From contig OZ242297.1 of assembly GCA_965207755.1 (NCBI GenBank), forward strand, positions 3,348,001 through 3,412,000: a stretch of 64,000 nt of DNA, in the 5' to 3' direction. The DNA is from Aldehydirespirator sp028819505 (GTDB lineage Bacteria; Actinomycetota; Acidimicrobiia; Acidimicrobiales; Aldehydirespiratoraceae). Position numbers and translations under genes: made by a program. The notes below the pieces were generated by a model. The model saw nothing but the letters and a program-made list of their open reading frames with translations. It was not told where the DNA came from and made no database searches. Positions 33,776 to 41,379 of this stretch are shown here, in pieces (positions within the stretch are counted from its first letter, which is position 1; each line of letters starts with the position of its first letter).

Positions 33776-34515
33776 TGGCGCCCTCCCGAGCCCGCCACGG
33801 TCTCGCCGCGGCCGCCGGCCGACGACACGACCCCCAAGCGGGCCTCACCACCACCCGACGACACGACCCCCAAGCGGGCCTCACCACCACCCGACGACAC
33901 GACCCCCAAGCGGGCCTCACCACCACCCGACGACACGACCCCCAAGCGGGCCTCACCACCACCCGACGACAGCGCCCTGAACAACGGGCCGGCGCCTCGT
34001 CGGGCGGATCGGGCACCGAGTGCTTCGGGGAGCGCGGTGAAGGCCACCAAGCCGAGTCCGGCCATCAAGACGATCTCCGCCGCTAGCGCCGCGCCGACCG
34101 CGGGACTGTCGTTGATCGACTGCGCGATGGCCTGCACCGGGGCGACATCGGCGCCGGCCGCAACGAACGACACCGCGGCCAGGGCCAGGTTGCCGCCGAC
34201 GTGGACCCGCGACGGCGGAGCATCGAGCGGGCCGAAGCACCCGCATGACTCGGCGCCGGTCCGCAGCGCCCGCAGGACGGCCAGGGCGAACGCGGCGTAC
34301 AGCAGCCCCACCGCCGACGCGGCGACCGGACCGCCCAGCCAGAGCGCGCCGGCACCGGCCACAACCTCCCCGCCTCCGACGATCCTGACAAGGAAGGGCC
34401 GCGCCCGGAATCCGACCAAGCCGGCGAACCCGTCAGCGGGTCGGGCCAGCTTGGCCACCCCCGCCACTACCAGCAGAACCGCTGCCGAGGCGTGTATCGC
34501 GGATGCAACGGACAC
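33772..34515 (-). CDS. MauE-like membrane protein with repeated C-terminal tail
   Basis: 247 residues, GTG start. MauE/DoxX-type fold with four helices in the first ~170 residues; KLARPADGF and the ESCGCFGPLDAP motif (CGC pair) match MauE relatives that feed electrons or disulfides to exported proteins. The tail is four copies of a 12-residue unit (VVSSGGGEARLG) from a 36-bp DNA repeat. First gene of the Mau-like operon; a 49-bp hairpin element lies upstream. Confidence 0.8.
   Translation of the reverse strand: MSVASAIHASAAVLLVVAGVAKLARPADGFAGLVGFRARPFLVRIVGGGEVVAGAGALWLGGPVAASAVGLLYAAFALAVLRALRTGAESCGCFGPLDAPPSRVHVGGNLALAAVSFVAAGADVAPVQAIAQSINDSPAVGAALAAEIVLMAGLGLVAFTALPEALGARSARRGAGPLFRALSSGGGEARLGVVSSGGGEARLGVVSSGGGEARLGVVSSGGGEARLGVVSSAGGRGETVAGSGGRQ
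33831..33968 (-). repeat. 36-bp x4 minisatellite in the MauE-like gene
   Basis: Identical in-frame units containing ACGACACGACCCCCAAGCGG, encoding VVSSGGGEARLG. Third minisatellite within 2.5 kb of the same operon. Confidence 0.95.
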
Positions 34516-34550
34516 GCGCGGCGATGCTAACGCCTTGATGCTGCGGTTTC

Positions 34551-34599
34551 GAACTTCAATGGGTTGACCACCTCTGTGGTGGCTAACTCATTGAAGTTC
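34551..34599. repeat. 49-bp palindromic element (upstream of MauE-like gene)
   Basis: Outer arms GAACTTCAATG/CATTGAAGTTC perfect; inner ACCACC/GGTGG with loop TCTGT. Identical over all 49 bp to the copy at 42251. It lies 23 bp downstream of the phyH stop and 36 bp upstream of the MauE-like start. Confidence 0.88.
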
Positions 34600-34621
34600 C
34601 GGTCGAGGCCCGGCCGGCGTC

Positions 34622-35458
34622 CTAGATGCCGGGGGTGCGGTAGCCGTCGGACCGCCACAGGATCGGGAAGTGGTTCTCGTCCATCTCGTCGTCGGCGAGC
34701 CGGGCGTAGCGGGAGTAGACGGGTCCGTTGCCCTCGCCGAAGCCGGCCCGGTCGAAGCGGGCCTCGCTGCTGGCGCAGTGCAGCACCAGCGAACGGCGGT
34801 GCCGGCCCGAGCGGTTGGGTCCGGAGCCGTGCCAGGTCCATCCATGGTGGAACGCCCCGCCGCCCGCGGCCACCTCCACCGCCGCGATGTCGAGTTCGAC
34901 GCCGGCGGCCGCGGCGGCGGCCCTGACGGTGGCCCGGTAGTCCTCGGGGTCGTGGAACTCGCCCATCGGATCGGCCCCGGTGGACCAGCGGTGCGATCCC
35001 CGGGCCAGTTCCATGGTGCCGCCGGCGGCGGCGGTGTCGTCGAGGGCGATCCAGCAGGAGAGCATCTCCGTCGGCGTGTACCAGGCCAGGTAGGCGTTGT
35101 CGCGGTGGAAGCCCAGCGAGCGGGCCCCCGGCGGCTTCCAGATCACGTTGTCCTGGACGATCCGGGCGCCGGGCCAGCCCGCCAGCCCGGCTGCCGCCTC
35201 CCCCAGGCGGGCGTCGAGCACGACCGACGCGATCAGCCGGTCGGCCTTCCAGCCGTTGCAGATCTGCCGGGCCAGGCCCGGATCGCTGCGACCTTCCTGC
35301 CAGTTGACCTCGTCGGGGGCGGTGCCGGTCTCGAAGTCGCCGCGGAACAGCCGCTCGAAGCGCTCCTTGAGGGGGTCGATCAGGCCGGCGTCGATCAGTG
35401 AGTCGACCGTCACGAACCCGTCGGCACCGAACGAGGCCGTCTCGGAGGCTGAGAGCAT
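34622..35458 (-). CDS. Phytanoyl-CoA dioxygenase family (PhyH) protein
   Basis: 278 residues from the ATG at 35458; a longer frame to 35587 adds residues from the repeat-rich promoter region of the next gene and is rejected. Fe(II)/2-oxoglutarate site: HxD in GFHRDNAYLAWY and distal His in FHHGWTWHGSG, with Arg/Ser of GRHRRSLVLH for 2-oxoglutarate. Members hydroxylate lipids, small acids or natural products; the substrate is not evident. Single gene. Confidence 0.9.
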   Translation of the reverse strand: MLSASETASFGADGFVTVDSLIDAGLIDPLKERFERLFRGDFETGTAPDEVNWQEGRSDPGLARQICNGWKADRLIASVVLDARLGEAAAGLAGWPGARIVQDNVIWKPPGARSLGFHRDNAYLAWYTPTEMLSCWIALDDTAAAGGTMELARGSHRWSTGADPMGEFHDPEDYRATVRAAAAAAGVELDIAAVEVAAGGGAFHHGWTWHGSGPNRSGRHRRSLVLHCASSEARFDRAGFGEGNGPVYSRYARLADDEMDENHFPILWRSDGYRTPGI

Positions 35459-35534
35459 CGCCTCCAAGCTAGGCCACCGCCGGGGCAGCACCGACCGGGT
35501 GAACTCCCGTTGCCGGTGATGAACCCCGTACCAG

Positions 35535-35651
35535 GTCCCAATAGGTAGTCTTGCAACCGTCCAGTTTGTATTGTACACATATTCCAATAAGTAGTTTTAA
35601 AGCTGTCCAATTCGGAGTATAACTATCGTCCAGAATGTATGATTGGCCAGC
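35535..35651 (+). promoter_or_regulatory. Iteron-like 23-bp repeats and promoter of the DUF4143 ATPase
   Basis: In an AT-rich island, motifs GTCCCAATAGGTAG, GTCCAGTTTGTATT, TTCCAATAAGTAGT, GTCCAATTCGGAGT and GTCCAGAATGTATG start at 35535, 35559, 35582, 35605 and 35628, i.e. every 23-24 bp, and run right up to the ATG. Two promoter-like pairs fall in them: TTGCAA-N17-TACACA (35551) and TTTTAA-N17-TATAAC (35595). Confidence 0.6.
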
Positions 35652-36926
35652 ATGGAGAACTATCTTCCAAGAATCGTCGAACTTGAGTTGGACGAATTGC
35701 TCACTGGACTACCCGCGATCTCGATCGAGGGTCCGCGGGCGGTGGGCAAGACCGAGACTGCGCTGCGCATGGCCGGGACCGTTCATCGCCTCGACGATGC
35801 TCTTCAGATGGAGATCCTGCGCGCCGAGCCCACGCGCCTCATAACCGGCGAGCCTCCGGTCCTCATCGACGAGTGGCAACGGATGCCCTACTCGTGGGAT
35901 CTGGTCCGTCGTGAGGTGGACCGTGATCCCGCAGCGAGCCGCTTCCTGTTGACGGGTTCAGCTGCCCCAGCGGAGGCCCCGACCCACACAGGCGCCGGGC
36001 GGATCGTCACCGTGAGAATGAGGCCCCTGTCGCTGGCAGAGCGCGACTTGACGGAAGTCACCGTTTCCCTTGCGGGTCTGCTCAGCGGTCGGCGGCCCCG
36101 ACTGGAGGGTGCCTCGCGTGTGCGCATGGTCGATTACGCAGATGAGATCGTCCGGTCGGGCTTTCCGGCCATGCGAACTCTCTCGCCCCGCCTGCTCAGG
36201 GTGCAGCTCGACGGCTACTTGGAGCGCATCGTCGAGCACGACTTCAAAGACCTGGGTCGCAGCGTCCGCGACCGCAGGTCGCTGCAGCGCTGGCTGACCG
36301 CTTTCGCAGCCGCGAGCTCGACGACGGCTTCCTACGACACCATCCGGGATGCGGCGACCCCAGGAGAGTCGGACAAGCCGGCCAGATCGACAACGATCGG
36401 CTACCGCCGTGTGCTGGAACAGCTCTGGATAATCGAGGAAGTGCCTGCCTGGCTGCCGACCGGCAACCGGCTCCGGCGCCTAGCCGCTTCACCTGTGCAC
36501 CAGCTCGCGGATCCCGCCCTGGCGGCGCGAGTTCTGGGAGTCGGTGCGGACGCGCTGATCGGCGGTGACGACGCTGGTCCTGCCCTGCCTCGCGACGGTA
36601 CGCTGCTCGGTGCACTGTTCGAATCCCTCGTCACGCTGTCGGTGCGGGTGTACGCCCAAGCGAACGAGGCCCGAGTGTCCCACCTGAGAACACGAGCTGG
36701 AGAACGAGAGGTCGACCTGATCGTGGAGCGAGATGACGGCCGGGTCGTCGCGCTCGAAGTGAAGCTCTCGGCTCTCATCGACGACCACGACGTGAGGCAC
36801 CTGCACTGGCTCGCCGAGCGCATCGGGTCCGACCTGCTCGACGCGGCCGTCATCACCACGGGGCCGGAGGCCTACCGGCGCGCCGACGGCATCGGCGTGA
36901 TCCCCGCCGCATTGCTCACCGCATGA
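35652..36926 (+). CDS. AAA ATPase with C-terminal DUF4143 domain
   Basis: 424 residues from the ATG at 35652. Walker A GPRAVGKTETA, Walker B PPVLIDEWQRM, sensor GSAAP, then a winged-helix region and a DUF4143 part ending EREVDLIVERDDGRVVALEVKLS, the D...E-K pattern of a PD-(D/E)XK nuclease-like fold. Such proteins are widespread single genes in bacteria and archaea with no settled role; mobility or defence links are suspected. The AT-rich repeat-bearing upstream region differs from its GC-rich surroundings, which supports horizontal acquisition. Confidence 0.88.
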   Translation: MENYLPRIVELELDELLTGLPAISIEGPRAVGKTETALRMAGTVHRLDDALQMEILRAEPTRLITGEPPVLIDEWQRMPYSWDLVRREVDRDPAASRFLLTGSAAPAEAPTHTGAGRIVTVRMRPLSLAERDLTEVTVSLAGLLSGRRPRLEGASRVRMVDYADEIVRSGFPAMRTLSPRLLRVQLDGYLERIVEHDFKDLGRSVRDRRSLQRWLTAFAAASSTTASYDTIRDAATPGESDKPARSTTIGYRRVLEQLWIIEEVPAWLPTGNRLRRLAASPVHQLADPALAARVLGVGADALIGGDDAGPALPRDGTLLGALFESLVTLSVRVYAQANEARVSHLRTRAGEREVDLIVERDDGRVVALEVKLSALIDDHDVRHLHWLAERIGSDLLDAAVITTGPEAYRRADGIGVIPAALLTA

Positions 36927-36973
36927 GCCAGACGCCGACAGCCGCGAGAGCCGGACCCCGGCAGCAGCGAGAA

Positions 36974-37085
36974 CCCGGCTCCAGCAGGTGGCTGAAGGCT
37001 GTTCGTCGCGGCGCGACGGGTGCAGCAGGTCCAGCCCCATGGTCCGCCCGGCTCCAGCAGGTGGCTGAAGGCTGTTCGTCGCGGC
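36974..37085. repeat. 39-bp direct repeat ending at the acyl-CoA dehydrogenase stop
   Basis: An identical 39-bp sequence (starts CCCGGCTCCAGCAGGTGGCT) occurs at 36974-37012 and 37047-37085. The second copy runs up to the stop codon of the acyl-CoA dehydrogenase gene. Confidence 0.9.
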
Positions 37086-38248
37086 TATGGCCGCTCCCGG
37101 GCCCGCCTCATCAGGCCCTTGGCGATGATGGTGCGCTGGATCTCGTTGGTGCCCTCGCCTATGGCCATCAGGGGGGCGTCGCGGTAGAGGCGCTCGATCT
37201 CCATCTCGGTCGAATACCCGTAGCTGCCGTGGATGCGCATGGACTCGAGCGACGCCTTGATGGCCGCCTCCGAGCCGAAGAGCTTGGCCATGCCCGCCTC
37301 CACGTCGGCCCTCAGGCCCTGGTCGATGCGGTTCGCGGCCCAGCGGGTCAGCAGCCTGGCCGCCTCGATCTCGGTGGCCATGTCGGCCAGCTTCAGCTGG
37401 ATGGCCTGGAACTCCCCGATGGGCCGGCCGAAGGCCTCCCTCTGCTGGGAGTAGTCGAGCGCGGCGTCGAAGGCGGCCTGGGCCACGCCCACGCCGCGGG
37501 CCGCGATGTTGATCCGGCCGACCTCCAGCCCCGACATCACCTGCTTGAACCCGAGACCCTCCTGCCCGCCCAGCAGGTTGCCGGCCGGCACTCGCACATC
37601 GTCGAGCACCACCTCGCACGACTCGGGGCCCTTGTACCCGAGTTTGCCCAGATCCCGAAGCACTTCGAGGCCGGGCGTGCCCGCATCGACCATCAGCACG
37701 CTCATGCCCCGGTGGCGGGGCACGGAGTCCGGGTCGGTCTTGACCAGCACAGGAAGCGGGTCGGCGAAGCGGGCGTTGGTGATCCAGGTCTTGGTCCCCC
37801 GGATCACGTACTCGTCCCCGTCGCGCCAGGCCCGGGTGGAGATGCCCTGCAGGTCGCTGCCCGCGCCCGGCTCGGTGAGGGCGATGGCGGTGCGCCGCCC
37901 GCCGGAGGCCAACTCGGGCAGCCAGCGCCGCTTCTGCTCGTCCGTGCCGTGGAGCATGATCATCCGGCAGCTCAGCGAGTGGCTGCCGAGGATGCCGGCG
38001 ATGCCCATCCAGCCCATGGAGATCTCCTCGAAGACCAGGCTCATCGACACCGTGTCGAGGTCGAGCCCGCCGTAGTCGGCGCCGACGGTGATGCCGAACA
38101 GGCCCATGTCGGCCATCTTGGCCACGATCTCATGGGGATACTGGCCCGACTGCTCCATGTCGCGGGCCACCGGCTTGATCTCGCTGTCGACGAACTGCCG
38201 GAGCACGTCGCGGAACATCTGCTGCTCTTCGCTCAGCTCGAAGTCCAT
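37085..38248 (-). CDS. Acyl-CoA dehydrogenase
   Basis: 387 residues from the ATG at 38248 (GGAGGG 11 nt upstream; a TTG at 38260 is possible). FAD-dependent alpha,beta-dehydrogenation of acyl-CoA. Motifs: ALTEPGAGSDLQG, TKTWITNA, QQREAFGRPIGEFQAIQ, and C-terminal YRDAPLMAIGEGTNEIQR with the catalytic Glu of the short/medium-chain type. It precedes no electron-transfer genes; the SDR upstream on the same strand is a plausible pathway partner. Confidence 0.93.
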   Translation of the reverse strand: MDFELSEEQQMFRDVLRQFVDSEIKPVARDMEQSGQYPHEIVAKMADMGLFGITVGADYGGLDLDTVSMSLVFEEISMGWMGIAGILGSHSLSCRMIMLHGTDEQKRRWLPELASGGRRTAIALTEPGAGSDLQGISTRAWRDGDEYVIRGTKTWITNARFADPLPVLVKTDPDSVPRHRGMSVLMVDAGTPGLEVLRDLGKLGYKGPESCEVVLDDVRVPAGNLLGGQEGLGFKQVMSGLEVGRINIAARGVGVAQAAFDAALDYSQQREAFGRPIGEFQAIQLKLADMATEIEAARLLTRWAANRIDQGLRADVEAGMAKLFGSEAAIKASLESMRIHGSYGYSTEMEIERLYRDAPLMAIGEGTNEIQRTIIAKGLMRRARERP

Positions 38249-38353
38249 GCGTTGCAACACCCTCCGGGACTGCGGTCGTTGGCTCGCTCATTATGTCGCC
38301 GCAAGCCTCTCGCGGCGTTGCCGGCCCGTGCCGGCCTCCGGGGACCCGCACGC

Positions 38354-38465
38354 CGACCGCTGGCTAAATCGACCGGCTAGCTATATCGACCGGCTAGCTA
38401 AATCGACCGGCTAGCTATATCGACCGGCTCGCTATGCCGACGGCTAGCTATATCGACCGGCTCGG
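38354..38465. repeat. 17-bp x6 tandem repeat at the end of the SDR gene
   Basis: Units of CGACCGGCTAGCTATAT with small changes. The stop codon of the SDR gene (38450-38448) lies inside the last unit, and every unit carries the same TAG in the reverse reading. Confidence 0.9.
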
Positions 38466-39380
38466 GAAGCCCGGACCCTCGTGGTCGCGGCCGGACATGT
38501 CGGCGTTGAGGCGGGCCGCGGCCATCAGCTTGGACACCACCGGGCCCAGTTCCGCCGGGTTGTCGGGCTGGACCTCCACCGGACCGAGGTGCCACCCCTC
38601 GGCGATGCCGAGGTTCTGGCCCCGCACGTCGAACACGCGGCCGGTGACGTCAGCCGCCTCGGGGCTGGCCAGCCAGGCCGTGACCACCGCGATCCAGCGG
38701 GGGTCGATGCTGTCCTTGAACTCCTCGGAGGCCTCGTCGCCGCCCATCAGCGGCGCGGTGAGGCGCGACCAGGCGGTGGGCGCCAGGCAGTTGACGGTCA
38801 CGCCGTAGCGGACCAGCTCCTGGGCCGCTATCACGGTGAAGGCCGCGATGCCGGCCTTGGCGGCGCCGTAGTTGGTCTGGCCGACGTTGCCGTAGATCCC
38901 CGACGGCGACGACGTGTTGATGATCCGCCCGTAGGTCTCCTCGCCGGACTTGGCCTTGTTGCGCCAGTACGCCGCGGCGTGATGGGACGGTCCGAACGTG
39001 CCCTTGAGGTGGACGGCCACCACGGCGTCCCAGTCGTCCTCGGTCATCGAGAACACCATCCGGTCGCGCAGGATGCCGGCGTTGTTGACCACGATGTTGA
39101 TGTCGCCGAACGTGTCGACGGCCTGCTGCACCATGGCGCCGGCGTCGTCGAAGCTGGCCACGCTGCCGCCGTTGACGACCGCCTCTCCCCCGGCCGAGGC
39201 AATGGCGGCGACCACCTCGGCGGCGGGGGTGGCGTCGGCGCCTCCGCCGAACTCGTCGCCGCCCAAGTCGTTGACCACGACCCTGGCGCCGTGCTCGGCG
39301 AGCATCAGGGCGTGCTCGCGCCCGATGCCGCGTCCTGCGCCGGTGACGAGCGCCACCTTGCCTTCGAGAAGCCTGGTCAT
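38448..39380 (-). CDS. Short-chain dehydrogenase/reductase (3-hydroxyacyl-CoA dehydrogenase-like)
   Basis: 310 residues from the ATG at 39380, which has AGGAGG 4-5 nt upstream. Rossmann motif VTGAGRGIGREHALMLAEHG, NNAGILRDRMVFSM, catalytic Ser in NTSSPSGIYG and YGAAKAG (YxxxK). The NDLGG motif and length fit the MaoC/MFE-2-type hydroxyacyl-CoA dehydrogenases. Its last residues (FPSRSI) come from the 17-bp repeat array. Likely in fatty-acid or steroid side-chain breakdown with the downstream acyl-CoA dehydrogenase. Confidence 0.92.
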   Translation of the reverse strand: MTRLLEGKVALVTGAGRGIGREHALMLAEHGARVVVNDLGGDEFGGGADATPAAEVVAAIASAGGEAVVNGGSVASFDDAGAMVQQAVDTFGDINIVVNNAGILRDRMVFSMTEDDWDAVVAVHLKGTFGPSHHAAAYWRNKAKSGEETYGRIINTSSPSGIYGNVGQTNYGAAKAGIAAFTVIAAQELVRYGVTVNCLAPTAWSRLTAPLMGGDEASEEFKDSIDPRWIAVVTAWLASPEAADVTGRVFDVRGQNLGIAEGWHLGPVEVQPDNPAELGPVVSKLMAAARLNADMSGRDHEGPGFPSRSI

Positions 39381-39440
39381 GGGACCTCCTGGTTCTGCGG
39401 TCTTCCGGCTCTGGCCTGTCAAGCTACCGGGGCCCGGCGT

Positions 39441-40049
39441 TCACCAGCCCCGGTCGACCCATTCGTCGAGGTGCGGGGACTCGGCGCCGACGGTGGTGTC
39501 GAGGCCGTGGCCGGGCAGCACGACCGTGGCGCCGTCGAAGCGGCTGAAGATGCGGTCCTCTATCGAGCGGATGATCGTCGGGAAGTCGCCGCCCTCGTAG
39601 CGGGTGGCGCCCGGCCCGCCGGGGAACAGCGTGTCGCCGGTGAACAGCAGCGGCGTCCCCTCCACATGGAACGACATCGAGCCGGGGGTGTGGCCCGGCG
39701 TGTGCAGGGTGCGCAGCCGGAGGCGGCCGACCTCGATGACGGTGTCGTCGGTCAGCAGGTAGTCGTAGCTGGGGAGCATGGCCGCGTCCTCGGCGGTCAC
39801 CCCCACCCCGTAGCCGGCGTCGCGCACCGCCGGGATGGCCTGGATGTGGTCCCAGTGCCCGTGGGTCTCCAGCACGGTCCGCACGCCGAGGGTGCGGCAC
39901 AGCTCCAGCAGGCGCTCATGCTCGTTGGCCGCGTCGATCAGGACCGCCTCGCCGGTGGACGTGCAGCGGATCACGAAGACGTTGTTGTCGACGGGGCCGA
40001 CGACCACCTTGTGGACCTCGACCCCGGTGTCGGACCAGTGCAGTGTCAT
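39441..40049 (-). CDS. Metallo-beta-lactamase-fold hydrolase (glyoxalase II-like)
   Basis: 202 residues from the ATG at 40049. Metal ligands: THGHWDH, PGHTPG, TGDTLF and PGHG. The short length and the order of motifs match glyoxalase II-like or persulfide dioxygenase-like hydrolases; the substrate is not clear. Actinobacteria use mycothiol, so a mycothiol thioester is one guess. Confidence 0.88.
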   Translation of the reverse strand: MTLHWSDTGVEVHKVVVGPVDNNVFVIRCTSTGEAVLIDAANEHERLLELCRTLGVRTVLETHGHWDHIQAIPAVRDAGYGVGVTAEDAAMLPSYDYLLTDDTVIEVGRLRLRTLHTPGHTPGSMSFHVEGTPLLFTGDTLFPGGPGATRYEGGDFPTIIRSIEDRIFSRFDGATVVLPGHGLDTTVGAESPHLDEWVDRGW

Positions 40050-40104
40050 GGCGCCGACCCTATCGGCCCGATGCCTGCTGGGACGGGTGGCCGTGGTCCG
40101 CCTG

Positions 40105-40308
40105 TCAGTCGGCGAAGATGCGCACCTCGCCGCGGATGTCGCCGGGGGCGCCGCAGCACCAGCACGGCACCGACGAAGGGCCGCGCCAGGTGACGTCGCA
40201 GCGCTCGCAACGCAGCGAGTGAGGCCCCTCGGGGCGCGCGGCCGCGGCCGTGCCCGCACCTTGGGATGGGTTTGAACGCCGGATCCAGAAGCGCACGGGT
40301 GTCACCAT
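40105..40308 (-). CDS. Small zinc-ribbon protein
   Basis: 67 residues at most, GTG start uncertain. The C-terminal half LRCERCDVTWRGPSSVPCWC then CG has two CxxC pairs spaced like a zinc ribbon; the last two residues of the second knuckle are CG. Such mini-proteins occur as stand-alone genes in actinobacteria. The N-terminal half is unremarkable. Function unknown. Confidence 0.5.
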   Translation of the reverse strand: MVTPVRFWIRRSNPSQGAGTAAAARPEGPHSLRCERCDVTWRGPSSVPCWCCGAPGDIRGEVRIFAD

Positions 40309-40343
40309 AGAGCGCGGTCACGCGCGGGTGGATGATGCCCGCG

Positions 40344-40540
40344 CCCAGGGCCCGAGCGGCCCTCAGGTCGCAGCGAACATGAGCGGGAGCCCAGGGCCCG
40401 AGCGGCCCGTGAGCGCAGCGAACATGAGCGGGAGCCCCAGGGCCCGAGCGGCCCGTGAGCGCAGCGAACATGAGCGGGAGCCCCAGGGCCCGAGCGGCCC
40501 GTGAGCGCAGCGAACATGAGCGGGAACCCAGGGCCCGTGC
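40344..40540. repeat. 46-bp x4 tandem repeat upstream of the cyclophilin gene
   Basis: Four units built on GGCCCGAGCGGCCCGTGAGC, GCAGCGAACATGAGCGGGAG and a CCCCAGG end. A diverged inverted copy lies at 41210-41253, on the other side of the cyclophilin gene. Confidence 0.9.
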
Positions 40541-40602
40541 GCATCCCCCGGTAGGGTCGCCCGGTCCCCGTCGAGCCAGAACACCCACACGAGGAGACCA
40601 TC

Positions 40603-41163
40603 GTGGCTGCCACACCCTGCCCCGCCGCGGACGGATCGAGTCCGGTCCGCCGCAAGTTCAGCCGGCCGCCGCCGATGTGCATCGACGTCTCCAAGCGCTA
40701 CACGGCGACGATGGACACCTCCCTGGGGTCGATCACCATCGCCCTCGACCCGGTCGCGGCGCCGGTGACGGTCAACAACTTCGTGGTGCTGGCCCGGTAC
40801 CACTACTACGACGGCGTGACCTTCCATCGCATCATCGGCGGCTTCGTCTGCCAGGGCGGCGATCCCGAAGGCACCGGCCGGGGCGGTCCCGGCTACCGCT
40901 TCGCCGACGAACTGCCCAAGCCGGGACGCTACGAGATCGGGTCGCTGGCCATGGCCAACGCCGGGCCGAACACCAACGGCAGCCAGTTCTTCATCATCAG
41001 CGGCCCCCAGGGCACCAGGCTCCCGCCCCAGTACTCCCTGTTCGGCAAGGTGGTCCGGGGCCTGGAGGTGGTGGAAGCCATGCAGCAGGCGGAGACCGAC
41101 CGCAACGACCGCCCCCGGGTCGACGTGACCATCGACTCGGTGACGATCACCGAGTCGGACTGA
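40603..41163 (+). CDS. Cyclophilin-type peptidyl-prolyl isomerase
   Basis: 186 residues, GTG start with GAGGAG upstream. Catalytic Arg and neighbours in VTFHRIIGGFVCQGGDPEGTG, MANAGPNTNGSQFFI and LFGKVVRGLEVVE. No signal peptide; the ~30-residue N-terminal extension is Pro-rich. Cytoplasmic folding helper. Flanked on both sides by copies of the 46-bp repeat family. Confidence 0.93.
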   Translation: MAATPCPAADGSSPVRRKFSRPPPMCIDVSKRYTATMDTSLGSITIALDPVAAPVTVNNFVVLARYHYYDGVTFHRIIGGFVCQGGDPEGTGRGGPGYRFADELPKPGRYEIGSLAMANAGPNTNGSQFFIISGPQGTRLPPQYSLFGKVVRGLEVVEAMQQAETDRNDRPRVDVTIDSVTITESD

Positions 41164-41209
41164 GTCTCAGCCGCCCCGACGGGTGGGTCGCTTCGCGGTC
41201 CAGCGCGGC

Positions 41210-41253
41210 GCGTCCCGCTCTTGTTCCCTGCGGCCTGTGGGCCGCTCGGGCCA
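41210..41253 (-). repeat. Inverted, diverged copy of the 46-bp repeat
   Basis: The reverse strand reads GGCCCGAGCGGCCCACAGGC followed by a GCAGGGAACAAGAGCGGGA stretch, matching the upstream array at most positions. Located between the cyclophilin and hydroxyacyl-CoA dehydrogenase genes in a 216-bp gene-free gap. Confidence 0.7.
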
Positions 41254-41379
41254 CGGCCTCGCTGAGTCCCCGCCAGAATCCTCACCGTTCGCGACCCGTC
41301 CGCTCGGCCTCGGCTAGCGTCGAAGCCTCCGTGGACCGCGAGGGTCCGCGCGCCATAGACGAACACTAGGAGCATCCAG

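Noticed and set aside
34622..35587. Longer PhyH protein starting at 35587
   Set aside because: The extra 43 residues derive from the repeat-bearing promoter of the neighbouring gene; family N-termini match the start at 35458.
40046..40827. Reverse-strand repeat proteins over the 46-bp array
   Set aside because: Repetitive frames arise from the tandem repeat itself in several phases; none has a ribosome site or domain.
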